Assembly: GCA_948471055.1 (NCBI GenBank)
Contig: CAOKQZ010000007.1
Span: forward strand, 1-64,000
Length of the DNA: 64,000 bases
Origin: an uncultured Clostridium sp.
GTDB taxonomy: Bacteria > Bacillota > Clostridia > TANB77 > CAG-508
Direction: 5' to 3'
The notes beneath the pieces are model-generated. The model had not been told where the DNA came from and searched no databases. It saw nothing but the letters and a program-made list of their open reading frames with translations. Shown here one piece after another: positions 33,726 through 45,700 of this stretch (position 1 is its first letter; each line of letters begins with the position of its first letter). The position numbers and the translations under genes were made by a program.

Positions 33726-33897
33726 ATGAATTCCCTCACTTCTAAATATTTTAATATTATTATTCTTAATCTATTAATATTTATACTACATATTTTTTCT
33801 AATTGCAAGTGTTTTTTTTATTTTTTGTAAAATGTATTTAATTTGTAATATTTCCGTAGTATAATAGTAATATTCTTACAAGAAAGGATTTTTTATC

Positions 33898-36335
33898 ATG
33901 AATTTGAAATATATTGAAAAATTGGAATATTCTACTATTTTAGACAACCTCTCCGAATTTTGTACCACTGATTATGGAAAAGAGTTGTGTGGGTCTTTAC
34001 TACCAAGTTCAAATAAGCAAAAAGTTTCAAACTTATTAGAAGAAACCTCAGAAGCCATACGTTTATTATCGGAGAAAGAGCTTTCTTTTGGAAATATTAA
34101 ACCAATTGATTACTGTTTAAAAATATTAAATAGTAATGGTGTTTTAAACCTAGAAATGATTTTACAATTAACACAAGTTTTAAAAACAAGTGCTTTTTTG
34201 AAAGATTCCTTTTATACGGATCACGATACTTCTAATTTTCCAATCTGCGAGACCTATTTCTCAAAATTATACTACAATCCTTCTATGATAAAAGCAGTAG
34301 AAAATGCAATTGTAGACGAAAACACCATTTCTGATACGGCTTCTTCTAAGCTTTCTTCTCTTCGTAAGGAAATGAAAAAATTAGAAGATGAAATTCGAGA
34401 AAAATTAAATCATTTTTTACATTCTTCTCATTCTTCAAAATATATACAAGAAAGCATCATTACCATGCGAAATAATCGCTATGTTATTCCGATTAAAGAA
34501 GAATATCGAGGTATGGTAAAAGGATTTCTTCATGACATTTCAACAAGTGGTTCTACGGTATTTATTGAACCTATGTCCGTTTTTGAATTGAATAACCAAC
34601 TACATGTTTTACAATTAGAAGAAGTGATAGAAATTGAGCATATCTTGCAAGAGTTATCTTTGCTATTTTCTCCATATATTGCACAATTAGAAGAAGACTA
34701 TATTACTATTGGAACCATTGATTTTGTCTTTGCCAAGGCAAAATATGCCCTTTTCTTAAATGCAATTAAACCTCGTATTAATGATGAAAAATATATTTCT
34801 TTGATTGGCGCACGTCATCCACTTATCGAAAAAGATAGTATGGTTCCTCTTACCATTGAAATTGGAAAAAGCTTTTGCTCGCTTATTATTACAGGACCTA
34901 ATACCGGTGGAAAAACCGTTAGTTTAAAAACAACTGGATTACTTTGTTTAATGGCTTGTAGCGGTCTTTTTATTCCTGCAAAAGAGGAAAGTAGTATTTA
35001 TGTGTTTGACCAATATTTTGCAGATATTGGAGATGAGCAAAGTATTGTAGAATCACTTAGTACGTTTTCTTCTCATATGAGCCATATTGTGCATATTTTA
35101 GAAGAATCCACTTCTGAAAGTTTGGTATTATTAGATGAACTTGGCTCCGGTACAGACCCTATTGAGGGAAGTAGTTTAGCGATTAGTATTTTAGAAACAC
35201 TGTCTAAGCATCATACTCTTTGTATTTCTACTTCGCATTATACGGAACTTAAAAATTATGCTCTTGTAACCGATGGGTTTGAAAATGCTAGTGTACGGGT
35301 TTGATTTAGAGAACTTAAAGCCAACCTATCAATTATTAATTGGCATTCCTGGTAGAAGTAATGCTTTTGCAATTAGTAAAAAATTAGGCTTATCTTCTTC
35401 TATTATTAAACGAGCCGAAAGTCTTTTACAAGATGACCAAGTTCATGTAGAAGAGTTGCTAAAAAATATTTATGATGACAAATTATGGATTGAAAACGAA
35501 AAACAAGAAATTGAAAAAAACTCCAATCAAATTACTTTGCTTCGTAAATCTTTAGAAGAAAAGCAAAGAAGTTTTGATGAAAAACGGTTCTAATATTTTA
35601 GAAAAGGCAAAACAAGAAGCAAGAAACATTTTGCTTGATGCCAAAGAAGAAGCCAGTTTTTGCATTTCTCAAATAAATGAGCTTTCGAAGAATGCGACTG
35701 CGAATTCGGTAAAAGAATTAAACTCTATTCGAAATCGATTAAATGAGTCCTTAAAAGAAACCTCTTCTACTATTTTTGTCAATGAAGAAAAGCAAAATAG
35801 TGTGTTAGAAACCGATTTAAACATTGGTAGTAAGGTTTTTATTTCGCATTTAGGGCAAGAAGGTATTGTAATGAGTTTACCAAATAAATCGCATCAAGTT
35901 CAGGTTCAAATTGGCAGTATGAAAATGCAAATTCCTGTAACACGTATTTCTAACATCATTGATACGAATTCTACCCCTTCTTCAAATGGTGCTACCAATT
36001 ATAAGAACCTCACTCAACAACACAAACAAAGCTCATGGGAGGATCCCCGAGAACCTTGTTGTTTACACAATAAATCCAATAAACGAAAAACTGTTACAAC
36101 AGAAATTAATGTGATTGGGTATCATGTAGATGAAGCTACTTTTGTGATTGATAAGTATTTAGACGATTGTGCTCTTGCGAAGTTAAGTCCGGTTCGTATT
36201 GTGCATGGAAAAGGAACAGGTGCTTTAAGGAAGGGCATTCATGAGTTTCTAAAGACGAATTCTCATGTGAAAAGTTTTCGCCTTGGCACTTTTGGCGAAG
36301 GCGAAATGGGTGTTACAGTTGTGGAATTGAAATGA
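33898..36335 (+). CDS. mutS2: MutS2 endonuclease, read through two CGG +1 sites
   Basis: A MutS2 of about 811 residues, in three frames. The N-terminal core and ATPase are normal, with ITGPNTGGKTVSLKTTGLL (Walker A) and LLDELGSGTDP. At CGG 35296-35298 the frame moves +1: NASV-GGG-FDLENLKPTYQLLIG. At CGG 35585-35587 it moves again: FDEK-GGT-SNILEKAKQEA. The C-terminus carries the KOW-like region and the Smr nuclease domain (YHVDEATFVIDKYLDD, RIVHGKGTGALRKG). With one base dropped per site the length is 2436, divisible by three. MutS2 acts on branched DNA and rescues collided ribosomes. Broken in the plain reading, intact if CGG is a +1 signal. Confidence 0.9.
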
Positions 36336-36353
36336 AATATCTATATTTTAAAT

Positions 36354-36385
36354 AAAGAGCAGACCTTGTATCTGCTCTTTTTCTA
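36354..36385 (+). terminator. Terminator of mutS2
   Basis: A 10-bp stem AAAGAGCAGA/TCTGCTCTTT with a 7-base loop is followed by TTTCTAT. Confidence 0.8.
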
Positions 36386-36476
36386 TACAATCTACGTTTT
36401 TTGGTACAAGCAGATTTCTATATCTGCCTTTCTTCGTAACATGGGCAAAAATGGATTGTGCCCCTATGTTTTATGT

Positions 36477-38028
36477 TTAAAAATGTTTTCCTCTTTTTCT
36501 TGGTTGCCTTGATAAATCGTCAATATTGTTGTTCATGTTATTCGTACCAAATATATTATCTAGGCTTGGTTTTTCGTCTTTTTTGTTTGTATTGTCTATT
36601 TTTTCTTCTTTGCTATCCTCTATGATACTATTCCTTTTTTCTTCTGTTGGTGTTGCCATTTTTTCAAAAAAGTTTTCGGCTTCTACTTCTTCCTCTAATT
36701 TTTGTTGTTTCTTGGATTTCTTTTTCTTTTTTTCTGGTTCTTCTGGCTCTTTTTCAAACTCTAATCCTGAATATGGAATTTGGTTTGTTTCATTTTCTTG
36801 TTTCTTTTTGGAATAACGATATTCCACAATGGCATAAACAATTCCCATTAGTGCTACAACACTGGTAAATACCACAATAATAATTTGCTGTGTTTCGTTC
36901 CAAATTGGTTTTATTTCTTCTTGTGGTTCTTCCTCTACTGGTGCTGAAATTGGCATAACTTCTGCTTCTTTGGTTACATTCACTTTATAAGTTACAGTAT
37001 TTTGCCCATCTGCTGATTTTACGGTAATCGTAATTACATTTTCTCCATCTGTTATTTCTTCATGTCCCGTTACTTCAATTACAAAATCTTCTTGTAAACC
37101 GGACTGCTTCTACTTCTAGTTTTGTATAATCCAATGAAAAACTTTCATCTAATAACATTTGGTATTCATACACATCGCTTGCAAATTCCGGTGTGAATGG
37201 AAGCGTTACTTTGTTATCTTCTTCAGTTACGCCTTTAATCACTAAACTTTGTAGTCCTACTACTACCTCTTCTTGTGGCTCATCTTGTTGTATCGGTTCT
37301 GATTGTGAAGGCTCCTCTACATTCGGTTTTACTTCCTCTTGTTTCTTACTATATACTTTTCTAGTAGCTTTTGCTCCACTCTCTAAAGTAATTGTTAAAG
37401 TATTCGTTCCTTCCATAATTTGTACATTGATTGTCTGACCACTTTTGGCATTATATGATTTCTTTGTTTTATTATTATAAATCGTTAATCCTTCTCCAGT
37501 AGAAGTTACAACCTTCACCGAAACACTATCTTTATTCGTAACATTTCTAGACTCTTTTATCTTAATTCCATCAACCTCACAAGAAGTCACACTCCCCTTC
37601 TTAGGCTCCGAAGTTGTACCTCCGCCATTACTTCCTCCTCCATTATCTGTTGGTTTTGCATTTACTGTTACCTTCACTGAAGTATTAATTTTGGTTGTTT
37701 GTCCTGTTGTTCCATCCGATACTGTCCCTGTTAACTTAATCTCTTTTGTTCCCGCTGTTGATGTGTCTAATTTTATTGTTTTCGTTGTCGTTGCATTTTC
37801 AGCATCATCTGTAACATCAACATACTTCGTTGTTGATATTCCATTTCCACTTGCCGTTAGCTCCCAAGATGCAGCAGTATATTTTACAATAATATTGACA
37901 TTATCTCCAACAGTTGCTGTACTTGATGATGCACTAATAGTAGCAGTAGCTGCTTCTACTTTTGTTGTTATTATTAATATTGCTAGTGCAAATAATACTG
38001 CACATAAAACTTTACTTGCTTTTTTCAT
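36477..38028 (-). CDS. Secreted Ig/cadherin-like surface protein, read through one CGG +1 site
   Basis: The start is placed at ATG 38028 (MKKASKVLCAV). A signal peptide covers about 1-26, followed by Ig-like beta domains and a cadherin-like domain with FTPEFASDVYEYQM. At CGG 37099-37101 the frame shifts +1: VEAV-GGT-LQEDFVIEVTG, continuing the same beta domain (VITITVKSADGQNTVTY). After a proline/glutamate linker comes a membrane helix (IIIVVFTSVVALMGIVYAI) and a lysine-rich cytoplasmic tail. The length with one base dropped is 1551, giving 516 residues. Likely a membrane-anchored envelope protein made together with the glucosaminidase upstream. Confidence 0.75.
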
Positions 38029-38113
38029 ATTTTTTACCATACCTTTCTTTGGAAGACACAAAATTGAATTAAAAGTAATCTTTTATACACTATTTTTTCA
38101 ATCTTTTCCTCCA

Positions 38114-39856
38114 TTATAGTGAAAGTTCAGATGTCCCTAATAAAAATTTCTTTAGTACTAGCAAATCGCCTGAATTCACTTCATTATCTTTGTTTGTATC
38201 CATCGCTGTCTTGTTTGCTCCTGTAGCAACATTCGTACCTAATAGATGTTTTTTCGTAAATAATAGATCTCCTGAATTTATTTCTGCATCTCCATTCACA
38301 TCTCCCATTACCACTAAGATATATTCCTTATTATTGTTCTTGTCTTTTAACTTATACCCTGTTCCAATCTTGTCGCCTTCTGCTTTTTTCTTTCCGTCTG
38401 CTGTTGTTACTTCATAGGAAGTAATGCCTAACTCATTTACCATGGATTTAACGGTTGCATTTGGAATGGCTTTTACATTATTTCCTTCTATTTGTGCAAC
38501 TTTAGTATTTTCACATGGTGCTAAATATTTGCTTGCCATATATCCTACTATACCAGAAGATATTTTTACCTTATCCCAATCATATCCATTCGCATTAGCA
38601 CATTTTCTTTCAATAACTGCTACAACTTCATCTAATGTATTCATCGTAGCAAGTACGGTTCCTGAAGTGGTTGGAGCACTTCTTACTTTTACTGCCGTTC
38701 CTGTCATATAATATAATGCCCCATCGTTTGTGGTAAGATTGGTTGGGAATTTATTTGCTTTTGGCATGTTATTATATACTGGAATGACAAAATTTAATTT
38801 TTCATCAATAATATTGGCATCGGTATAAGTAGCATATAATTTACTAGATTGGCTTGCAGGGTCTTGTATGTTTGTCATATATTGATGTCTAAAGCATTTT
38901 GACGAACTAATCGTTTGGGTTTGTCCTGCTTTTAAAATCGAACTTCCTACAACATCCCATTTATAAAAATATGCTGTATTTTGTCCTGCATTTGTGTAGG
39001 AATTAGCAAGTAGCTTTGCTCCTCCTACAATTGCTCTATATTGGTTATTCCATGGTAGTAATAATCGTGCCTTATCTTCTGCTGTCATGCTTTCTTTTCC
39101 ATTTTTAGCATACTCTAGTCCTTTTGCAATAGGACTTCCCCCATCACTTGCTGCATAGTTATAAAAATTATAATATCCTTCGTATCCTGGGTAAGTTCCT
39201 GTAACGGAGTCACTTCCTTTTGAACCAACTTCTTGAATAATTTTTGTTGCAATACTATATGGGCTCATCTTGCTTTGTTTTGCTGCTTCTAGAATAATTT
39301 CCTCATAGGACATTTCTCTTCCTTGTTCATTTACCCATACTTTTTTATTTTCCATAAAAGTACCTCTAATAACACTAGAAATACCTTGCGTGGTATGTAT
39401 TTTTTCATTATAGGAAATCTCTAAAAATTGAAATACCTTTACATCATTTCCAAGAAAGTTTCGTGGGTCTAAATAGTATTTTGTAATGTCAGCAGAAGCA
39501 CATGCATAACCTGTTGCCACATTTCCACAACTACATTTCCATAGGGCATTAGAACTGTTATGTACTCGGTTATGCCCATGGTCTGTTTCATTTGCTACTA
39601 ATTCATTCCAGTCAATTCCTGTATAATAAGCATCAAATGTCCAATTAGGATGATCTTGTTGTATTTCTCTTAAATACACTTGATAATCCTCTGGGAATGC
39701 ATTAATTCCACTTTTTACGGTTTGGGTATATTCGGAGGCTGCTTGAACTCCATTGAAGAATCCTATCATAAAATATACCATTATTACACTTATCATTAGT
39801 ATTACAACAATTTTTTTATTCAGCTTAAAAAATACTTGCTTTTTCAACGTTTTCAC
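38114..39856 (-). CDS. Secreted N-acetylglucosaminidase with SH3 and dockerin-like repeats
   Basis: A 580-residue exported protein with a signal anchor (about 18-38). The glucosaminidase domain (about 60-350) includes YLDPRNFLGNDVKVFQFLE and ASKIIQEVG-like segments typical of LytD-type autolysins. A bacterial SH3 domain follows (VKVRSAPTTSGTVLATM). The end holds two calcium-binding dockerin type I-like repeats: GDVNGDAEINSGDLLFTKK and DTNKDNEVNSGDLLVLKK. Such repeats bind cohesins in cellulosomes, or may just bind calcium. It is likely a peptidoglycan hydrolase for growth or separation. No CGG codon is in frame. Confidence 0.85.
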   Translation of the reverse strand: MKTLKKQVFFKLNKKIVVILMISVIMVYFMIGFFNGVQAASEYTQTVKSGINAFPEDYQVYLREIQQDHPNWTFDAYYTGIDWNELVANETDHGHNRVHNSSNALWKCSCGNVATGYACASADITKYYLDPRNFLGNDVKVFQFLEISYNEKIHTTQGISSVIRGTFMENKKVWVNEQGREMSYEEIILEAAKQSKMSPYSIATKIIQEVGSKGSDSVTGTYPGYEGYYNFYNYAASDGGSPIAKGLEYAKNGKESMTAEDKARLLLPWNNQYRAIVGGAKLLANSYTNAGQNTAYFYKWDVVGSSILKAGQTQTISSSKCFRHQYMTNIQDPASQSSKLYATYTDANIIDEKLNFVIPVYNNMPKANKFPTNLTTNDGALYYMTGTAVKVRSAPTTSGTVLATMNTLDEVVAVIERKCANANGYDWDKVKISSGIVGYMASKYLAPCENTKVAQIEGNNVKAIPNATVKSMVNELGITSYEVTTADGKKKAEGDKIGTGYKLKDKNNNKEYILVVMGDVNGDAEINSGDLLFTKKHLLGTNVATGANKTAMDTNKDNEVNSGDLLVLKKFLLGTSELSL

Positions 39857-40055
39857 CCTCCAACTTCATTTGTAACTCTGTCAATTTTTATCACAATAAG
39901 TATATCATTGTTATAAAATAGAAGTCAATGAATTTGGAGTAAGTATTTAAAAAAAATGAAGATGATTTCTTATTCATCTTCACTTTTTTTATTACGAAAG
40001 TAACAAGTTTTTTTTACCTCACCCATAGGCTTTGCCTGTGCGGTGGGTCAGATTC

Positions 40056-41562
40056 TTATTCCACAATTTCCAAATCAAAATAAAACTCTACTCCATCCTC
40101 TACGTTGGCTACCCCATATTCCTTTTTGTAATTATGCATAATCGCTTTTACAAGCGACAATCCTATTCCTGTGCCTCCGGTCTTCTCTATTTCTAGACTC
40201 GTCTACTTTATAAAAACGATTCCAAATTCTTGCTAGGTTTTCTTCTTTAATGGGGTCTCCTGTGTTAAATACGTAGATACGTGCTGTGCCTTGTTCCTGG
40301 TTTTGTTCGATTCGTATTTGTATCATTTTCTTTCCACTTTTTTCGGTGGCGTGTTTAATGGCATTGGTAAAATAGTTCGTAACCACTTGCTCTATGTAGA
40401 AGTCGTCTGCTAATACGACCACTGGTTCTGTTTGTGAGAAGTTAACTTCAATTTGTTTTTCTTCTAGCATTACTTTGGATTTTCTTATTACTTCTCTTAT
40501 TAGCTCACATATGTCGAATTCTTTGTTGTTAAATTCTCTTTTTCCATATTCTAGTTTCATAAGTTCTAATAATTGTGCCACTAGTTTATCCATTTTGTTG
40601 GCTTCGTCTAAAATAACTTCTGCATAGAATTTTCGGTTTTCGTCGTCTGTGTTGACGTTTTCGATAAGTCCTTCGGAATAGCCTTGTATTAAGGCGATTG
40701 GTGTTTTTAGTTCATGAGACACATCGGAAATGAATTGTTTTCTCATTTCATCTATTTTGGATTTTTCTTCAATGTCTTTTTCTAGTTCGATATTGCTATC
40801 TCGCAAGCGATTGATGGTTTTTTCTAGTTTATCGGACATGGTATTAATGCTTTTTCCCAGTTCGTTAATTTCGTCGTCTGTATCGGTTACACCATATTTA
40901 TGGCTAAAGTCTAGTTTTGACATTTTATTGGCAATTGCGTTTAGTTCTAAAATTGGAGAGGTAAATCGTCTCGAAATAAAGGATACGACGATTCCTCCAA
41001 TTAAAATGGTAAATCCTCCGATTAAGTATAAGAAGTTATTGGAAATGCTAACACTTTCCCTAATTGAAGCAAAGGGCATTCTTATATATAACTGGTAGCC
41101 ATTGTCTAGTTTGGCACTAAACATTAAAAAGGTGATGCCATTGCTTTTGTCTTCAAATTTTCGAATGATGACTTTGTCATTTTTATAAACAATGTTTTTT
41201 CTTTGTTGTAGTACGCTTGTATTAATGGCATTTAGTTCTTTGATGCTCGATAAAAAGTCTCGATTGGTAGAATATACGCTAATATTATTTTCACTTTGAA
41301 TGAGTATGTCGAAATTGTTATTAATGGCTGCTTTTTCTAGTTCTAATTCAATTACTGTGCTATCGGTTTGTTCTTGGAGATAATAGTTATTTATCCTTTC
41401 ATAAATGGAGTTTAGTGTTTTCATTTTGGTGTATAAATAAAAGGATTCTAGTACAAAGTTATTGGTTAGAATTAAGAAGGCAATGATGATAATAACGACA
41501 ATACAAAGTGTTAAAAATAGTTTTATTCGAATGGATTTGAATTTTTCTTTTATGTGCTCCAT
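40056..41562 (-). CDS. Sensor histidine kinase, read through one CGG +1 site
   Basis: A membrane kinase of about 501 residues, with two membrane helices (about 14-34 and 177-195) enclosing an extracellular sensor, then HAMP, then the phosphoacceptor box FISDVSHELKTPIAL, and an ATPase with YFTNAIKHA (N box). The plain frame breaks in the G2 box at CGG 40177-40179 and ends early in ESRNRED-RRHRN. Skipping the C gives RNRED-GGA-GTGIGLSLVKAIM, the conserved glycine-rich motif, and a normal end VEFYFDLEIVE. The length is then 1506 bases. It is the partner of the response regulator immediately upstream (start codon next to its stop). Confidence 0.9.
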
Positions 41563-42252
41563 TTATTTTTTCACCTCAAATTTATATCCTACACCTCTCA
41601 TGGTTTCAATGTATTTTCCTCGTTTTCCTAGTTTGTGTCTTATTTTTTTGATATGGCTATCAATGGTTCTGGAATCGCCGTAATAGTCGTAGTTCCATAC
41701 ATTGTTTAATATTTTGTCTCTGGATAAGGCAATACCTTGGTTATCCATTAAATATTTTAGTAGTTCGTATTCACGAAGGCTCATTTCTACTTCTTTGCCA
41801 TCGACTTTTACGGTTCTTCCATCAATATCAATTTCAATGCCACCGTAATCTTTTACTTCGTTTTTACTTCCTCTGGTTCGGTTTAAAATGGCTTCTACTC
41901 TAGCCACCAATATCTTAGGGCTAAAGGGTTTTGAAATGTATTCATCAACTCCTAGTTCAAATCCAAATAGTTCGTCTTGTTCTTCTCCTCTTGCAGTTAG
42001 CATAATAATGGGCACTTTGGATTCTTGCCTAATTTGCCTTAACACCGACCAACCATCTAGCTTTGGCATCATGACATCTAACAAAATAAGCCCAATTTCC
42101 TTTTGGTTTTCTTGGTAAACCTCTAAGGCCTTTTCGCCATCTTCTGCTTCTAACACGCAAAACTCTTTTTGCACCAAAAAATCTTTAATTAATTTTCGCA
42201 TTCTCGATTCATCATCTACTACCAATACGGTTACATTATTCACATTTCTCAC
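41563..42252 (-). CDS. OmpR/PhoB-family response regulator
   Basis: A 229-residue regulator. The receiver has VVDDESRM, the phosphorylated aspartate in LILLDVMMPKLDG, threonine in MLTARG and lysine in YISKPF. The winged helix follows (LREYELLKYLMDNQG, DSRTIDSHIKKIRHKLG). It abuts the histidine kinase gene, so the two form one operon. The signal is unknown; VanR/PhoP-like in overall form. Confidence 0.95.
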   Translation of the reverse strand: MRNVNNVTVLVVDDESRMRKLIKDFLVQKEFCVLEAEDGEKALEVYQENQKEIGLILLDVMMPKLDGWSVLRQIRQESKVPIIMLTARGEEQDELFGFELGVDEYISKPFSPKILVARVEAILNRTRGSKNEVKDYGGIEIDIDGRTVKVDGKEVEMSLREYELLKYLMDNQGIALSRDKILNNVWNYDYYGDSRTIDSHIKKIRHKLGKRGKYIETMRGVGYKFEVKK

Positions 42253-42315
42253 TCCCGTTTTATAGAATTATTATCATTATATCCTGTCTTTGTGTCTAGT
42301 TTGTGAAAACTGTAT

Positions 42316-42747
42316 CTAAATTCTGTTTGCCTCTATATCTCTTACCAATCGTTCTTTTATTTCATAAGGTACTAAATTTAAATCTTTTACTTTTTCTCTT
42401 TCTATAATTACTGGTATATAATTTCCTCTATGAATATATTGAGGGTTTCCATTAAATTCTGGTCCGTCTCCTGTTCCTATTTTTCCACCTACATAGTCAC
42501 ATAAAAAGAAATATTCTATATTCTTTTCATTCTCTATTGTATATAATAGTTCTTTTACAATCACTTCTATTCCTATTTCTTCTTTTATCTCTCTTTTCGT
42601 ACCCTCTTCTAGGGTTTCTTTTTCTAAGCCCCCACCGGAAAACACATAATAATCTTTTATATTATTATCTGCTACATTTGTACGATGGATAAATACAAAT
42701 CCTTCATTTAAAGGAATTATTCCTGCTACCCTTATTCTCTTTTTCAT
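42316..42747 (-). CDS. NUDIX hydrolase
   Basis: A 143-residue protein with the NUDIX box GGLEKETLEEGTKREIKEEIG around residues 39-60, which coordinates magnesium for cleavage of nucleoside diphosphate derivatives. The substrate cannot be told from sequence. It is 11 bases downstream of dnaE, so probably co-transcribed. Confidence 0.9.
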   Translation of the reverse strand: MKKRIRVAGIIPLNEGFVFIHRTNVADNNIKDYYVFSGGGLEKETLEEGTKREIKEEIGIEVIVKELLYTIENEKNIEYFFLCDYVGGKIGTGDGPEFNGNPQYIHRGNYIPVIIEREKVKDLNLVPYEIKERLVRDIEANRI

Positions 42748-42758
42748 CTTTTACTCCC

Positions 42759-45700
42759 TCATTTTTCTTCGATACTTACCCTTTGGCTTCCTACAATTTC
42801 TTCAAATTGTGCTTTTATTTCTTCGGTTAGGTAAATTCCTCCGCATGGTTTTTGGTTTTCTTTTTCTTTTACGAAAATGGCGATGTTGTTTTTGTCACCG
42901 GAAAAGAATTTGATGGCTCCTCTTAGTTTTTGTTTGGTTTGTTCTTCTAGGTCTGTGATGTCTATGATAAATTGTTTGTTTTTCTTTTCTCCAAATTCGG
43001 TGATACGATTTGCTACAATTTTGGTGTCTTCGTCTTCTCTTATGCTTAAACGTCCTTCGATGACGACAATTTTGTCGTTTAATAGAATGTCCGAACAGGT
43101 TTGGTAGCAGTTTTCAAATAGGATAATTTCGGCTTGTCCGTATAAATCTTCTACGGTTAGGAAAGCCATAATTTTATTCGTTTTGGTGTATTTTTTCTTA
43201 ACACTACTAATAATTCCAGCAAATTTGACGTTTTGCCCGTCTTTAAATTCTGGCATATTTGCTTGCATTTCTGTGTTTTCCTCTTCTTCATGTAGTTTTC
43301 GCATTTGCATGGTATTAATATTAGTTTGTTTTTCGATTTGCTCTCTTAGATTGTCTAAGGGATGACCCGATATATATAAGCCTAACATTTCTTTTTCCAT
43401 GGATAATAGTTCACGTTTGGAGTATTCTTTTAGGGTTTGATAGCTATATTTGATGTCACTGATTACTTCATCTTCTGGTGCTAAATCGAACATGGTTACT
43501 TGTCCTTGTAACATTTTTTTAGAAGCACTAGAAATGGTGTCAATAATATTTTCAAAAGATGCCATAAGGGTACTTCTGGTTTGCTCAAATTCATCAAACG
43601 CTCCTGCTTTTATTAAACTTTCAATACACTTTTTATTGACTGCCTCTTCTTGCATTCGTTCACAAAAATCGGTAAAACTGGTAAATGGTCCGTTTTGTTC
43701 TCTTTCTTTTACAATACTATCTACTGCAGCAATTCCTACGTTTTTAATACTTCCCATACCAAAGCGAATTTTACCATTATCTACGGTAAATTTCGTAAAG
43801 CTTTTGTTAATATCTGGTCTTAAAATTTCGATGTGTAATCTTTTACATTCATCAATATAGGCTGGTACTTTATCTAGGTTTCCCAAAAAACTATTTAGGG
43901 TTGCTGCTAATAATTCCTCTGGATAGTAGGTTTTTAAATATGCCGTTCGGTAAGATACCACCGCATAGGCTGCTGCGTGTGACTTATTAAACGCATATTT
44001 TGCAAATTCTGCCATTTCGTCAAAAATTTTATTGGCTGATACTTCATCAATGCCATTTCGAATACAACCCGGAATTTCTACTTCCCCGTTTTCATCTAAT
44101 TTTCCATAAATGAAATATTCTCTTTCTTTTGCCATAACATCTAGTTTCTTTTTTCCCATGGCACGCCTTACAAGATCTGCTCGTCCTAGTGAATATCCTG
44201 CTAAGTCTCTTACGATTTGCATTACTTGCTCTTGGTATACCATACAACCATAGGTAACGTTTAAAATTGGCTCTAGCGATGGGTGCGTATATACCGCATG
44301 TTCTAGGTCTAATTTGTTTTTAATGTATCTTGGGATTTGGTCCATTGGCCCAGGTCGATACAAAGAAACCCCTGCAATAATATCTTCTAGGCTATCTGGT
44401 TTTAGTTCTTTCATAAAGTTTGTCATTCCTTGTGACTCAAACTGGAAGATACCACTCGATTCTCCATTTGCCCATAATTTATATACTTTGGGGTCATTCA
44501 TTTTTTCATCAAAGGTAACATCAATTCCTCTATTTTGCTTTACTAAGTTAATGGCGTCTTGAATGACGGTTAAGGTTCGTAAGCCTAAAAAATCCATTTT
44601 TAAAAGACCTAGTTCTTCTAGGGTTGTCATGATAAATTGTGTGGTAATCGACCCATCTTTGGTGTTTACATAGAGTGGCACATAGTTTACAACAGGTTCT
44701 TTGGTAATAACGACTCCACAAGCGTGGGTAGAGGCCTGTCTTGGCATTCCTTCTAATGCCATAGCAATATCTAGCACTTGTTTGGTTTGGGCATTTGACT
44801 CATAAATTTCACGTAATTCTCTATTTTGTTCTAAGGCTTTGGGAATGGTAATATGTAGCTCATTTGGTATCATTTTTGCTAATTTATCGGCATCTTGGTA
44901 GGGAATGTCTAACACTCTTCCTACATCTCGAATCACCATTCTTGCTGCCATGGTGCCAAAGGTAATAATTTGGGATACATGGTCATAGCCATATTTATGA
45001 CATACGTAATCGATTACTTCGTCTCTTCTTTCATAACAAAAGTCCACGTCAAAATCTGGCATGCTAACTCTTTCTGGGTTTAAGAAACGTTCAAAAAGAA
45101 GATTATACTGGATTGGGTCAATATCCGTAATTCCTATGGCATAGGCTAAAATAGAGCCTGCCCCAGAACCACGCCCCGGTCCTACTGGAATTCCGACCGA
45201 TTTGGCATAATTGATATAATCCCATACAATTAAGTAGTAATCTACATATCCCATTTTACCGATAACACTTAGTTCATAATCCGCTCTATCTAAAATCTCT
45301 TTTCCGGGATTTTCGCCATAACGATTTTTAATTCCGTCATCACATAGTTTTTTTAAGTAATCATAGTGGGTTTTGTAGCCCTCTGGTACTTCATAATTTG
45401 GTAAAATGGTGTGTCCGAATTCGAATTCGACGTTACACTTTTTGGCAATTTTTACGGTGTTTTCGATTGCTTCTGGAATGTTACTAAAAAAATCTGCCAT
45501 TTCTTCACTGGTTTTTAAATATAATTCTTCTGTTTCAAAACGCATACGGTCTTCGTCTTTCATCTTTTTTCCGGTTTGAATACATAGTAATACTTCATGG
45601 TTATAGGCATCTTCTTTTCTTGAATAATGGGCATCATTGGTTGCCACTAGCGGAATGTCTAATTCACGAGATAGGGCAATTAATTTTTGGTTTGCTAAGG

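Noticed and set aside
40010..40055. Hairpin ACCCATAGGC...GTGGGT after the kinase gene as a regulatory RNA
   Set aside because: The stem has several mismatches and there is only a modest T-tract; it may be part of a terminator, but I cannot support more.
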